Made by a program: the position numbers and the translations under genes | In this document: one piece after another, positions 27,479 to 36,715 of the stretch | Numbering within the stretch: the first letter of the stretch is position 1 | Layout: the number at the start of each line of letters is the position of its first letter | The notes under the pieces: generated by a model | Told to the model about the DNA's origin: nothing | Database searches by the model: none | The model's input: only the letters and a program-made list of their open reading frames with translations | Source: Mucilaginibacter lappiensis | GTDB taxonomy: Bacteria; Bacteroidota; Bacteroidia; Sphingobacteriales; Sphingobacteriaceae | Direction: 5' to 3' | Assembly (NCBI RefSeq): GCF_900155965.1 | Contig: NZ_FTMG01000001.1 | Location: 186,001-250,000, forward strand | Length of the DNA: 64,000 bases

Positions 27479-29682
27479 CACTTTTGAATATATGCTTGTT
27501 GAATGGGGGTATGATATTTTCCAAATAACTGTTTTGAAAGGTCAACGCTGTTACCTTTGGTAGCATCAGAATAGGAGTTATCATGCTTATTTACCCATTG
27601 CCATTCCCAGTCCTTCACTTGTTTATCAAAAGCAGGTTCGTCAAATGGAGCACCTGAGATTAGAGATTTATTTAACTGGTCAAGAAACAGTTCCCAACGG
27701 GGTTTGTAATATCCTTTGATTAAGCCAGCCCATTGACGGTTGGAATATTCTCTTAAGCCACTCTCCTTATCACCCCAAAGGGTAACCAGGTCACGGGCAT
27801 TAAACTCATACAGGTTCTTTTCTTTTTCGGTGATACCATTGACTCTTGCTTCAGTGATCCATTTGCCCAACAGGAAATCTTTACGGGTGCTTAACAGCGC
27901 ATCCATATCATCCATGAGTTGTAAAAACTGGGTACTGTATAATTTAAAGTTGGCTTTATCCTTGCTTTGATATGCAGCAACCATTTGCTGCTGTAGCGGA
28001 CTCGCATAGTTTGCCAGTACCTGACGGGTTATATCAGCCAGATCATACTGAAAGCCGTCACTTTGCTTCAGGCTGTCGGTAGCATTTATAAACAGGCCCC
28101 AGGCTTTAAGTAATTGCGCAGGATCATAATCCACTTTGGTTAACACCCTGTCGATAGTCCTTTTAAAAGTTGGACGGGCTACTATGATAGATTCAGGGCC
28201 GCCTTCGGTTAAGCCGCCGGAATATACGGTGTTTAATAAAATATGCCACGCTTCATTTACTTGAGTGTTGTTTTGGCCATAACGTCTTTGCGCGTAATTG
28301 ACAAGCCATTTATCTACATCAATCGGGGTATCATTCCATACATTCTCCAGCATAAGGGCAAACAGTGCTGGATTTTGCTCAATACCTTCAGGGGTGATGC
28401 CTATACCACGCATATTTTTTGATTCGGGGTCATGCAGGGCTATAGCCGGATCGGCGGCTACGTGGCGCATTCTGCCGAACAGGCTAATATTACCGCCAAA
28501 GTTTTGCAGCATGCTCCAGATCCAGGGTTTGCCGTAGTAGGCCTCGGTACGGTTCCAAACCGGGTGGGCGTCGCTGTAGAGATCCAATACGATCATTTGT
28601 TCGTTAGGCACGGCGTTTAGCAGCGCCTTGATCTGCTGTGGTTGCCAGAATTTATTATTATAATGGAACATCCAGCCTTGCATCACCCAAATTGCTTTGG
28701 GATCAGCTGCGGCCATGGAATTAAAAACCTTTTTGCTCATGCCGTCCAGGTAAGTAGAGTCATTGGTTGGCGGCACGTTTTCATTAAAAGTATCGGCAGA
28801 GTACAGGTGATCTGTACCAAACTCTTTGGTTTGCGCCTCTATATATTTTTTACCGATGGTTTCAAACATCGGATCGTCGGGGTCAAGGATATATACATCC
28901 GGAAAACCGGCATCCCAATTGGTCTTTTTAATCTTAGCACCAGGGAACTTATCTTTAAATGATGGCGGCACATGCCCTGTAAATGAAGACAATACAGGTT
29001 TCATACCAAAGGAACGCTCACGCTCCAATATCTTTTTTTGCAGTTCTTTGTGAGTATCCATCCAATGCTGTGGCAGTGGACCACCCCAGGCATCAATGTT
29101 ACCCATCCAGAACCAGGCGAAATACGCAGGGCCGCTAAAAAACTCATCTAGTTGTTTATCCGTAAAACCCATGCTTTTGTATACGTTTTGCCAAACGGCT
29201 TCTTCGCCGGTAATAGCCAATGGCAAATTAATGCCATTTAGAGCCATCCAATCAATTTCTCTTTGCCAACGGTCCCAATCCCACCAGGCCATGGAATAAT
29301 TGTAAGTACAATAGTTTAAATAATAGCGATACTGGTAAGGTGTAGTTTTATGCACCAAGCTTTTTACCATAGGCAAAGTTGCCGGAAGGTTAAGATTGAT
29401 GCCATTCCAGCTGATATCGCAAAGACAGTACTTTTTAAGATAGTAATTTAATGCTGAGGCTATGGATAAACCATTATTCCCTCTCAATACTATTTTACCG
29501 CTCCTGCTGTCAAGTTCAAAAACATCTTTACCATTTTGCTGTGGGATAGCTTCTATTGTAAACGAACTGCTTTTACCGGGGATGACCCGCTCAATAAAGG
29601 CGTATGAGGCCTTTTGATCAACCTGGGCACTGGCTTTTAAGCCAAATGCTATAACAACAAGTACAAGTAAATGCTTTCTCAT
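27478..29682 (-). CDS. GH89 alpha-N-acetylglucosaminidase, secreted
   Basis: This 734-residue homologue of human NAGLU has a signal peptide (MRKHLLVLVVIAFGLKASAQ). The tim-barrel N-terminal domain is followed by YYLNYCTYNYSMAWWDWDRW and GINLPLAITGEEAVWQ, unmistakable GH89 blocks. ADTFNENVPP (about residue 300) holds one of the catalytic glutamates. The enzyme removes terminal alpha-GlcNAc, as found in heparan sulfate, gastric mucin and some bacterial polymers. Length fits the family. It is the first enzyme gene after SusD, separated by a 136-base spacer with a hairpin, and is followed directly by GH35. Confidence 0.94.
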   Translation of the reverse strand: MRKHLLVLVVIAFGLKASAQVDQKASYAFIERVIPGKSSSFTIEAIPQQNGKDVFELDSRSGKIVLRGNNGLSIASALNYYLKKYCLCDISWNGINLNLPATLPMVKSLVHKTTPYQYRYYLNYCTYNYSMAWWDWDRWQREIDWMALNGINLPLAITGEEAVWQNVYKSMGFTDKQLDEFFSGPAYFAWFWMGNIDAWGGPLPQHWMDTHKELQKKILERERSFGMKPVLSSFTGHVPPSFKDKFPGAKIKKTNWDAGFPDVYILDPDDPMFETIGKKYIEAQTKEFGTDHLYSADTFNENVPPTNDSTYLDGMSKKVFNSMAAADPKAIWVMQGWMFHYNNKFWQPQQIKALLNAVPNEQMIVLDLYSDAHPVWNRTEAYYGKPWIWSMLQNFGGNISLFGRMRHVAADPAIALHDPESKNMRGIGITPEGIEQNPALFALMLENVWNDTPIDVDKWLVNYAQRRYGQNNTQVNEAWHILLNTVYSGGLTEGGPESIIVARPTFKRTIDRVLTKVDYDPAQLLKAWGLFINATDSLKQSDGFQYDLADITRQVLANYASPLQQQMVAAYQSKDKANFKLYSTQFLQLMDDMDALLSTRKDFLLGKWITEARVNGITEKEKNLYEFNARDLVTLWGDKESGLREYSNRQWAGLIKGYYKPRWELFLDQLNKSLISGAPFDEPAFDKQVKDWEWQWVNKHDNSYSDATKGNSVDLSKQLFGKYHTPIQQAYIQK

Positions 29683-29746
29683 TTAATAATTTTATGGAAT
29701 AGTTATGAAGATATTAAAGTAAGTGTAACCACTTCATTATAAAACA

Positions 29747-29799
29747 CCGGTAATCAGAACAAAGTATTCTGTAAAAGAATTTCTTACCCTGATTACCGG
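29747..29799 (-). promoter_or_regulatory. Inverted-repeat hairpin between susD-like gene and GH89
   Basis: CCGGTAATCAG at 29747-29757 is repeated as the exact reverse complement CTGATTACCGG at 29789-29799. The 31-base interior can form a smaller stem (ATTCT/AGAAT). On the minus-strand transcript it lies just after the SusD stop codon and before the GH89 start. There is no clean U tract, so it could be an RNA-stability or attenuating element that lowers enzyme expression relative to SusCD, rather than a full terminator. Confidence 0.5.
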
Positions 29800-29818
29800 A
29801 AATTTATTTTATCATCTT

Positions 29819-31294
29819 TTAAAAGTTAGGGTTTTGTATCAAAACTCCCTTACTCTTATCAATTTCAACCTGCGGAAGCGGGAAATAATAATTTTTAGGA
29901 CGAATAAATATGACATTCTTAGATTGATCTATCGGCGCTTTAGAAACAGAAAGATTGTATATCGCAGCAATATCTACGATTTTGTCTTTATCCCAACGCA
30001 TCAGATCCTGATGACGCTCACCCTCACCTGCCAATTCCATACGACGCTCATGGATCAACTCTTTCATACCTGCACCAGCAACTGGTTTTAATAAAGGCGA
30101 AGCCCTATGCCTGATCTGATTAATCAACGCGTCGCCAGCCCCTACTCCTTGTGTACGAATAAGGGCCTCTGCTACTAACAGGTAGGTATCTGCCGAACGC
30201 ATTAACGGTACCGCAAAAGTGTGATCGACACCACCACCTGCACTTGCGGAGTTAAATACCGCGTATTTACGGAAAACGTAACCCGTTGCAGACAGATCTG
30301 ATGTAAAGGTAGTAAGTCCCTTACCATCGCCGATATCTATCTGATCACCAACGCTTAAAAGAGTGGCTGCTTTACGCGAGTCATTAGCTTCAAACTCATC
30401 GGCAAGCCCTTGCAATGGCTGACTAAAGCCGTAGCCGCCCCACGGTCTTGGAATGTAATACACCGTAAAATCATTCTGCACTACGTTTTGTACTGCCTGG
30501 ATAGAGAAAAGCAACTCTGTACTATTTTCATTGGCGCGGGTAAAATTATCCTGATAATTAGCAGCCAGCGCATAATGACTATTTGAAATCACCTGCTGTC
30601 CAGTCGCTATCGCTTCAGGGAATTTTTCCCAATACATGTATAGTTTAGTTAATAATCCAAGGGCGGTTCCTTTGCTTACACGACCACGGTCTGTTGGGCC
30701 ATAGCTTTCAGGAAGTAAAGAGACAGCCTGTTTTAAGTCAGACTCAATTTGTTTCCGCACATCTTCTATTGGAGATTTTGGAACGTTAAATAGTTGCTTA
30801 GTATAATCATCTTCGGTAATGATAGGCACATCACCATGGATCACCATTAAGCGCCAATAACCAAAAGCCCTTAGAAAATAAGCCTCGCCCATGCTACGTG
30901 ATTTAACATCAGCAGAGATAGCGGTGATCTTAGGTATATTGATAATACAGTTGGTAGAACGGTTTATTTCTTCGTACCTCCATTTATAAGGATACCTTAT
31001 GGCTGCGTTTGAGGCGTCATAAGTTAAGTTTTCTATCGCTTCATCTTCACCGTGATCGCCCGAACGCCAGTAATCATCAGACGGAACATCAAAGGTGGTT
31101 TCAGCATGACCTATATAGTCTTCCTCCTCCAACAAGCTGTAAATTCCTGATACTGCATTAACAGCATCAACCTCGTTTCTGAAATAATTATCAGAAGTAT
31201 AAACACCCTGCTGTTTTAAATCAAGCGCTTTTTTGCAGGCACTGTTACACAGTACCAAAGCAAGAAGTGTGTATAATGTTATTTTTGATTTCAT
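29819..31294 (-). CDS. SusD/RagB-family outer-membrane glycan-binding lipoprotein
   Basis: This 491-residue lipoprotein has Cys20 after LVLCNSA as the likely acylation site. It opens with KKALDLKQQGVYTSDNYFRNEVDAVNAV, usual for SusD/RagB proteins. The helical TPR-like body is followed by the C-terminal signature HERRMELAGEGERHQDLMRW. It forms the lid over the SusC channel and captures oligosaccharide at the cell surface. The gene follows susC by 4 bases, the standard order. The sugar ligand is not predictable directly; the downstream GH89/GH35/GH92 set suggests a glycan with GlcNAc, Gal and Man ends. Confidence 0.95.
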   Translation of the reverse strand: MKSKITLYTLLALVLCNSACKKALDLKQQGVYTSDNYFRNEVDAVNAVSGIYSLLEEEDYIGHAETTFDVPSDDYWRSGDHGEDEAIENLTYDASNAAIRYPYKWRYEEINRSTNCIINIPKITAISADVKSRSMGEAYFLRAFGYWRLMVIHGDVPIITEDDYTKQLFNVPKSPIEDVRKQIESDLKQAVSLLPESYGPTDRGRVSKGTALGLLTKLYMYWEKFPEAIATGQQVISNSHYALAANYQDNFTRANENSTELLFSIQAVQNVVQNDFTVYYIPRPWGGYGFSQPLQGLADEFEANDSRKAATLLSVGDQIDIGDGKGLTTFTSDLSATGYVFRKYAVFNSASAGGGVDHTFAVPLMRSADTYLLVAEALIRTQGVGAGDALINQIRHRASPLLKPVAGAGMKELIHERRMELAGEGERHQDLMRWDKDKIVDIAAIYNLSVSKAPIDQSKNVIFIRPKNYYFPLPQVEIDKSKGVLIQNPNF

Positions 31295-31298
31295 GATG

Positions 31299-34200
31299 TT
31301 ATAATTTAGCTGTTAAACCAAATGTGATAGTCCTGAGCGACGGATATTGGGCCACGTCTACTCCCCTTTGCTCGTTACCATCCGTATAACCCAGCTCTGG
31401 TGTATAACCTTTGTATTTAGTGATGATGAATACATTTTGACCCGAAGCATAAATCCTTAAGCTGCTTAATGCTGCCTTTTTAGCCCATACTGCGGGTAAA
31501 GTGTATCCTAATGTTACATTTTTAAGGCTGAAGTAATTCCCACTTTCCACAAACAGGTCAGACGTGCGGTAGTTATCATTGCTACGGTCTAATGTCATCC
31601 GTGGGATGGTATTACTGGTTCCAGGGCCTGTCCATCTGCCCATATCCTCCGCATAAAGGTTAAACGGATAAGTTGGATCAATTCCCTGCATTCTATCGGC
31701 ATTGTATAAACTAACACCAAATACGCCGGTAAAATTTGCAGACAGATCAAACCCTTTATAAGATATGCTTGCCTGTAAGCCGGCGGTAACGTTAGGATTA
31801 GGATTGCCCAGATAAGTTCTGTCGTTACCATCAATTACGCCATCCCCATTTATATCTACAAATCTTACATCACCAGGCTTAATACTACTCTTGCGTGGAT
31901 CGTTCTTCAGGTAAGGGTCATTGTCAATCTGGGCTTGGGTTTGGTATAAACCATTGGTTTTCCAGCCATAAAAAGAAGCAATAGGCTGTCCTTCATAGGT
32001 TCTGGAAATTTCCTGGCTCGAACGCCCGTAAACAACAGAGCCAATAAATGCTCCTGCTCCATAAAGTTTGGTAACCCTATTTTTAATGAAGGAGGCATTT
32101 GCACCTATGGAGTATTTTACTTTGTTACCGCCCTGATAGTTAACATCTACCTCAATACCGTGATTGTTCATAGTAGCTATGTTTTTATCGGGAATAGTTA
32201 CACTTCCAACGGTAGATACTTCCGAGGACGGAACCAGCATATCTTTGGTGTTTTTATTGAAATAAGTTACCGTAGTGTTTAGTCTGTTATTTAAAAACCC
32301 GGCTTCTAAACTAATATTGGTCATTGCAGCCCGCTCCCAGGTAATATCTGGATTAGCCAGATTGGTAACAGCGGAGCCACTTACACCAGTACCACCAAAA
32401 GCATAACCGCCATTTTCATAAGTACTGCCAACCTTTATTAAGGCTAAATATTGAAAAGGGTTAACATTTTGATTACCTAATTCGCCATAACCACCTGTTA
32501 ATTTTAAATTGCTTATCCAGCTGATATTTTTAATAAACTCTTCGTTTGATAATCTCCAGCCCAATGAAAATGCAGGGAAATAACCCCATTGTTTACCCGG
32601 AGCAAACTTTGATGATCCATCGGCACGAAAAGTTACCGTGGCCAGAAATCTGCCATCATAATCGTAAAACAACCTTGCAAAACCAGATTGTAGTGATGAC
32701 GGAGCCGCCAAGACATTTGAATTAAACTGGCTATTCCCCTGATTTAACACCCTTTGATCGGGTGAAGTATCATCATAACCTAACCTATAGGCCGTAAAAC
32801 CATAGTTTTTAAAGTTTTGATAAGAATAACCACCGGTAAATGTAACATGGCTCTTACCAAATACTTTATCATAAGTAAGAAAGGACTCCAACAATTGTGA
32901 TGACAATTCACCTTCAGTTTCTGTTAATTGCGATGTGGTATTTTGTCTGGCCTGATTAACATCGGCTATGTTAAAATTGTAGCCGCGGGTTATAGTACCA
33001 TCAAAAGCATAATTAACACGCAATTTCAAGTCCTTAGTGAATGAAACCTCTGCAAAAGCATTAGCCAATGCTCTGTATTTCTTGTTGAAGCGGTCTGCCT
33101 CTTGAATGGTGGCATATGGGCTGTTTACATCTCCCAACTGGTTTGCAAATGCTTTTGAGGTGCCGTAAGTGCCATCGGGGTTAACTAAAGGGATAGCGGG
33201 ATTAAAACGTAGCGCTGAAAAAATCAATCCGGTTTGGGAGTCGTTGTTATTAAATCCATTGTTATCGGCATAAGTTAACTGGATATTTTCGCCCAATTTA
33301 AGCCATGGCTTTATTTTATGTTCTGAATTGATGCGGGTACTAAAACGCTTAAAATTGGTTTTATCTATAATACCATCTTCATTATAAAGAGAAGTTGAAA
33401 AGTAATAGTTTGACTGATCGTTACCTCCTTGTATGTTGATATCACCATTGGTTACGTGCCCGGTTTTCATAATGGCCCGTTGCCAATCTGTTCGCTGGGT
33501 AGCATAATACGGGTTATTCCATGGAGTGTCAATCGCGACGCCGTCGTTGGTATAACGTTCCCTTTTCAGTTGATACAATTGCGGAGCAGTTAACAGATCA
33601 ATGTATTTGGTTGAATTAGAAAAACCGCTGTAAAAGTTAAAGGAAGTTGACAGTTTTTGGCTGTATGACCCTTTTTTAGTAGTGATCAAAACAACACCAT
33701 TAGCAGCCCGGGTACCATAAATAGCACTTGATGAAGCATCTTTTAAAATGTCCATAGAGGCGATATCATTCGGGTTAAGGTCACTAAGAGCACTGGGATC
33801 ACTAGTAGCAACCCCATCAATTACTATTAACGGATCGGCATTATTAATAGTACCTGTACCACGAATACGGATACTTGGGGCTGCGCCCGGCGAGCCATCG
33901 TTACGAACAATACTTACACCACTGGCCCGGCCATCTATTGCTTGAGCAGCGCTGCTTACTGGTAAATTTTGAAGATCAGCGCCTTTAACACTGGCCACAG
34001 AACCGGTAATATCAATTTTTTTACTGGTGCCATAACCAACTACAACAACCTCATTCAAAGCTGATGGCAAGGCATCCATCGTAATAGTTAAACTATGATT
34101 GCCTGCAATAGACACTATTTTTTTGGCATAACCGATATAGGTTAACTCCAAAGTACCATCGTCTGGCGCATTAATACTGAATGTACCATTAACATCCGTA

Positions 34201-34667
34201 GTGATACCCACATTGGTGCCTTGTAGTTTAACGCTTACACCTATCAAAGGTTCGCCTGTTTTATCAACCACTTTACCTTTAATGATAGCCTGACGACCCG
34301 CATCTTCCTGGTTAGATATGATCACTACATGATCGTCAGCCATTTTGTAAGAAAGTTTATTATCTATAAGGCTGCTTAATATCTGACCGATAGTAGCATC
34401 CTTCACATCCAGATCAACCTTGCCCAATTTTTTGATGGAGGCGTAGTTGTAAAAGAAACGATAATCACTTTGTTTTTGAATTTTGGTTAATATGCTGCTT
34501 ACTTCGGTTTGCTTAATACTGAGTGTAAACTTTTGTTGAGAATACACCGTGGCCGAAACTTGCATACATGTAACCAGCATAAGAAGGAAAACTGCTTTCA
34601 TCAGCAAAATAACTTTTAGACATACGGGGGCACCCTGAAGCGGAAATACCCTTCTTGTTTTTTTCAT
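31299..34667 (-). CDS. SusC/RagA-family TonB-dependent transporter with STN domain
   Basis: This 1122-residue outer-membrane transporter has a signal peptide ending near SATVYSQ. An STN domain (about 45-115) follows, then a carboxypeptidase-regulatory-like repeat (about 128-205), the TonB-box-like EVVVVGYGTSKK and the plug (about 215-330 with DPLIVIDGVATSD and AIYGTRAANGVVLITTKKG). The remainder is the 22-strand barrel. The STN domain marks it as a transducer that can signal through the FecR anti-sigma encoded just upstream. Together with SusD it imports oligosaccharides across the outer membrane. The 5' leader contains a hairpin about 27 bases before the start codon. Confidence 0.96.
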   Translation of the reverse strand: MKKTRRVFPLQGAPVCLKVILLMKAVFLLMLVTCMQVSATVYSQQKFTLSIKQTEVSSILTKIQKQSDYRFFYNYASIKKLGKVDLDVKDATIGQILSSLIDNKLSYKMADDHVVIISNQEDAGRQAIIKGKVVDKTGEPLIGVSVKLQGTNVGITTDVNGTFSINAPDDGTLELTYIGYAKKIVSIAGNHSLTITMDALPSALNEVVVVGYGTSKKIDITGSVASVKGADLQNLPVSSAAQAIDGRASGVSIVRNDGSPGAAPSIRIRGTGTINNADPLIVIDGVATSDPSALSDLNPNDIASMDILKDASSSAIYGTRAANGVVLITTKKGSYSQKLSTSFNFYSGFSNSTKYIDLLTAPQLYQLKRERYTNDGVAIDTPWNNPYYATQRTDWQRAIMKTGHVTNGDINIQGGNDQSNYYFSTSLYNEDGIIDKTNFKRFSTRINSEHKIKPWLKLGENIQLTYADNNGFNNNDSQTGLIFSALRFNPAIPLVNPDGTYGTSKAFANQLGDVNSPYATIQEADRFNKKYRALANAFAEVSFTKDLKLRVNYAFDGTITRGYNFNIADVNQARQNTTSQLTETEGELSSQLLESFLTYDKVFGKSHVTFTGGYSYQNFKNYGFTAYRLGYDDTSPDQRVLNQGNSQFNSNVLAAPSSLQSGFARLFYDYDGRFLATVTFRADGSSKFAPGKQWGYFPAFSLGWRLSNEEFIKNISWISNLKLTGGYGELGNQNVNPFQYLALIKVGSTYENGGYAFGGTGVSGSAVTNLANPDITWERAAMTNISLEAGFLNNRLNTTVTYFNKNTKDMLVPSSEVSTVGSVTIPDKNIATMNNHGIEVDVNYQGGNKVKYSIGANASFIKNRVTKLYGAGAFIGSVVYGRSSQEISRTYEGQPIASFYGWKTNGLYQTQAQIDNDPYLKNDPRKSSIKPGDVRFVDINGDGVIDGNDRTYLGNPNPNVTAGLQASISYKGFDLSANFTGVFGVSLYNADRMQGIDPTYPFNLYAEDMGRWTGPGTSNTIPRMTLDRSNDNYRTSDLFVESGNYFSLKNVTLGYTLPAVWAKKAALSSLRIYASGQNVFIITKYKGYTPELGYTDGNEQRGVDVAQYPSLRTITFGLTAKL

Positions 34668-34693
34668 TACATTTGTTTTGAAAATTAATGGAT

Positions 34694-34725
34694 AGAGTAA
34701 GCACTGTGTTACAACACCTTACTCT
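34694..34725 (-). promoter_or_regulatory. Stem-loop in the susC leader
   Basis: AGAGTAAG at 34694-34701 pairs with CTTACTCT at 34718-34725, and the inner GTGTT (34706-34710) pairs with AACAC (34713-34717), leaving a four-base bulge. The element lies between fecR and susC and ends 27 bases before the susC start on the minus strand. It could terminate a small share of fecR transcripts, process the message or shield the start region of susC. It has no U tract. Confidence 0.45.
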
Positions 34726-34852
34726 TGTTAATAAAAATCCGATTTGTTTTTACAGGGAGGAGTGCCAGCTCTTCCCTTGTTTATTGTGGATGTCAGGAAT
34801 CTGATAAGTAATGTTTCAATGTCATACGCGTTAGTTTTAGGGGTTAGTTAAA

Positions 34853-35944
34853 TTAATTTTGTTTCTCTTTTTTCGACAGATAAACTGTATTTCCGTCCAT
34901 GCGATAATTGAACGGAGTTGTTACTTCTATGATCCGAAGAGCATCTTGCAATGACTCTTTATCCAACAGACCACTTATTTGCTCGGTTTCGAGCGCCTGG
35001 TTTTCAAATACAATCTGCACATTATATTTCCGTTCTATTTGTTTAGCAACATCTTCAAATAGTTCATTGGTAAATAATATCCGGTTATCAAGCCACGCGG
35101 TTTCTTTGATCTCATCGGCTTTAACGGCGGGCAAGGTAATTACCTGGTATTCTATTTTTGCTTCTTTAATACCGGCAGCCTGTGAATGGGTTTGAAGTTG
35201 ATTGTTAGCCACTAATAGCTTTTCGTTAGGTAATAATACGATATCTTTTTCCGGATTATTTTCCAATTCAACTTGTACCTTACCTTTGAACAAAGTAGTT
35301 TCGATATTTCTGTCGTTATTATATGCTTTAACATTAAATACTGTTCCGAGTACTTTTACAGTCAATTTATGGGTATGTACCAGGAAAGGCCTTTTGGCAT
35401 TGTGCGTTACTTCAAAAAAACCTTCGCCGGTAAGACTAACATCTCTGGTATTTTTTGCAAATGTTTCGGGATAGGTTAGTGTACTTCCGGCATTCAGCAT
35501 TACTTTAGTTCCATCGGGCATGACCAACTTTCGGGTTGTTCCATAAGGAACCCTGACTTCGTGCATAACCAACCTGGTGGCTTGATCTGCTCGTCGCAGT
35601 TTCCATGTATACAATAAACCACCTGCTATACCTAATACCAAGACAGCGGCAGCTGCCCATTGCCAGTTAAATAAAGACTTTACCTTGTTGCTATCATTAA
35701 AAGTACTTGAATTTTCGTCAGAGCCTTTTATTTTATACCAAAGCTCCTCAAGCTTTGTACTGATATCTTTTTGCTTTACTGCGTCGGGTTGCTTTACATT
35801 GCCTTTTAAGGCTGCAGTAACCTGGTGCATCTTTTTTGATTCTGGAAATTGCTCAAGAAACGTATTAAGTTCGGCTAATTCTTCTGTAGTGGCGGTTTTG
35901 CCCATACTTTTAGCCATTAACTCTATAAATCTGGATTTGCCCAT
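34853..35944 (-). CDS. FecR-family anti-sigma factor
   Basis: This 363-residue single-pass inner-membrane regulator starts at ATG 35944 (MGKSRFIELMAKSMG) rather than the longer upstream frame, because the extra ten residues are unlike the family. The cytoplasmic N-terminus binds the sigma factor. A membrane helix lies near residues 77-97 (WAAAAVLVLGIAGGLLYTW). The periplasmic FecR domain includes VRVPYGTTRKLVMPDGTKV and GEGFFEVTHN, and the C-terminal DUF4974-type domain ends in the stretch around PFNYRMDGNTVYL. It lies 93 bases after the sigma gene and before susC, the classic trans-envelope signalling set. Confidence 0.95.
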   Translation of the reverse strand: MGKSRFIELMAKSMGKTATTEELAELNTFLEQFPESKKMHQVTAALKGNVKQPDAVKQKDISTKLEELWYKIKGSDENSSTFNDSNKVKSLFNWQWAAAAVLVLGIAGGLLYTWKLRRADQATRLVMHEVRVPYGTTRKLVMPDGTKVMLNAGSTLTYPETFAKNTRDVSLTGEGFFEVTHNAKRPFLVHTHKLTVKVLGTVFNVKAYNNDRNIETTLFKGKVQVELENNPEKDIVLLPNEKLLVANNQLQTHSQAAGIKEAKIEYQVITLPAVKADEIKETAWLDNRILFTNELFEDVAKQIERKYNVQIVFENQALETEQISGLLDKESLQDALRIIEVTTPFNYRMDGNTVYLSKKEKQN

Positions 35945-36037
35945 AATAATTGTATACCCTCTAAGGACACACAACTATTGTTTTTTCTTAAAAGAAATTA
36001 AAAAAAATTTAAAATAGATTTATCTGATGCCGGCATT

Positions 36038-36577
36038 TTATTTTCCGGTAAGCGCATCATCCAATTTTTTAAGGGCAATGGCCAACTGAGCGAAAACGGT
36101 TTTATTAGAGAGACCGAGAATAGCAGCCACTTCATTACAAGAGAGATCGTCCTCCTTAACCATTTTAAATATTAATTTGCAACGAGGGGGTAACAGGTTA
36201 ACTGCGTTCAAAACCCTTACCTCCAATTCTTTGCTAATGAGCAAGTGAGAAGGATCAACAGATAACTGAAAATAATAGGTTTCAGTAAGCTGAAGCTCCT
36301 TAATTTTTTGGCTAGATGTGTTTCGTAAATGGTTCAGGCAGGCGTTTTTTATCAGTACATATAAGTAAACCTGCAAATTCCTTATTTTATATAGACTCTC
36401 ACGTCCCATCCATATTTTCAGAAACGCATCATTTACAATCTCCTGCGCCACTTCTCTGTCGCCTAAGAAAGAATAGGCAAACTTATTGAGCCTGGGTTCA
36501 TGCAATTCGTAAAGCCCACTAAATGCTGCCTCATCACCATCAATCTGAATACGACGAATATGTTCCTGTGTACTCAC
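36038..36577 (-). CDS. ECF RNA polymerase sigma factor, PUL-associated
   Basis: This 179-residue ECF sigma-70 factor has region 2 around GDREVAQEIVNDAFLKIWMG and region 4 around EDDLSCNEVAAILGLSNKTV, a helix-turn-helix. It starts with GTG; I see no better ATG. It matches the Bacteroidota family partnered with FecR anti-sigmas. The order sigma-FecR-SusC indicates that ligand binding at SusC releases this sigma to transcribe the downstream PUL. The 138-base spacer upstream, against the esterase gene, should hold its promoter. Confidence 0.94.
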   Translation of the reverse strand: MSTQEHIRRIQIDGDEAAFSGLYELHEPRLNKFAYSFLGDREVAQEIVNDAFLKIWMGRESLYKIRNLQVYLYVLIKNACLNHLRNTSSQKIKELQLTETYYFQLSVDPSHLLISKELEVRVLNAVNLLPPRCKLIFKMVKEDDLSCNEVAAILGLSNKTVFAQLAIALKKLDDALTGK

Positions 36578-36715
36578 AACGGACGACGTTTACTAACAGC
36601 CTAAATTAATTAAGAAATACCTTGATAGGCAAATGTGTAAATTTATTACAACATAATAGAGTATTATATTGGCATATTTATACATTTAATGCAGTACGGC
36701 CCAGTTTTACCTACC

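Noticed and set aside
34755..34774. Second small hairpin in the fecR-susC spacer
   Set aside because: The 8-bp stem has an internal mismatch and no T tract on either strand, which is too weak to list as a feature.
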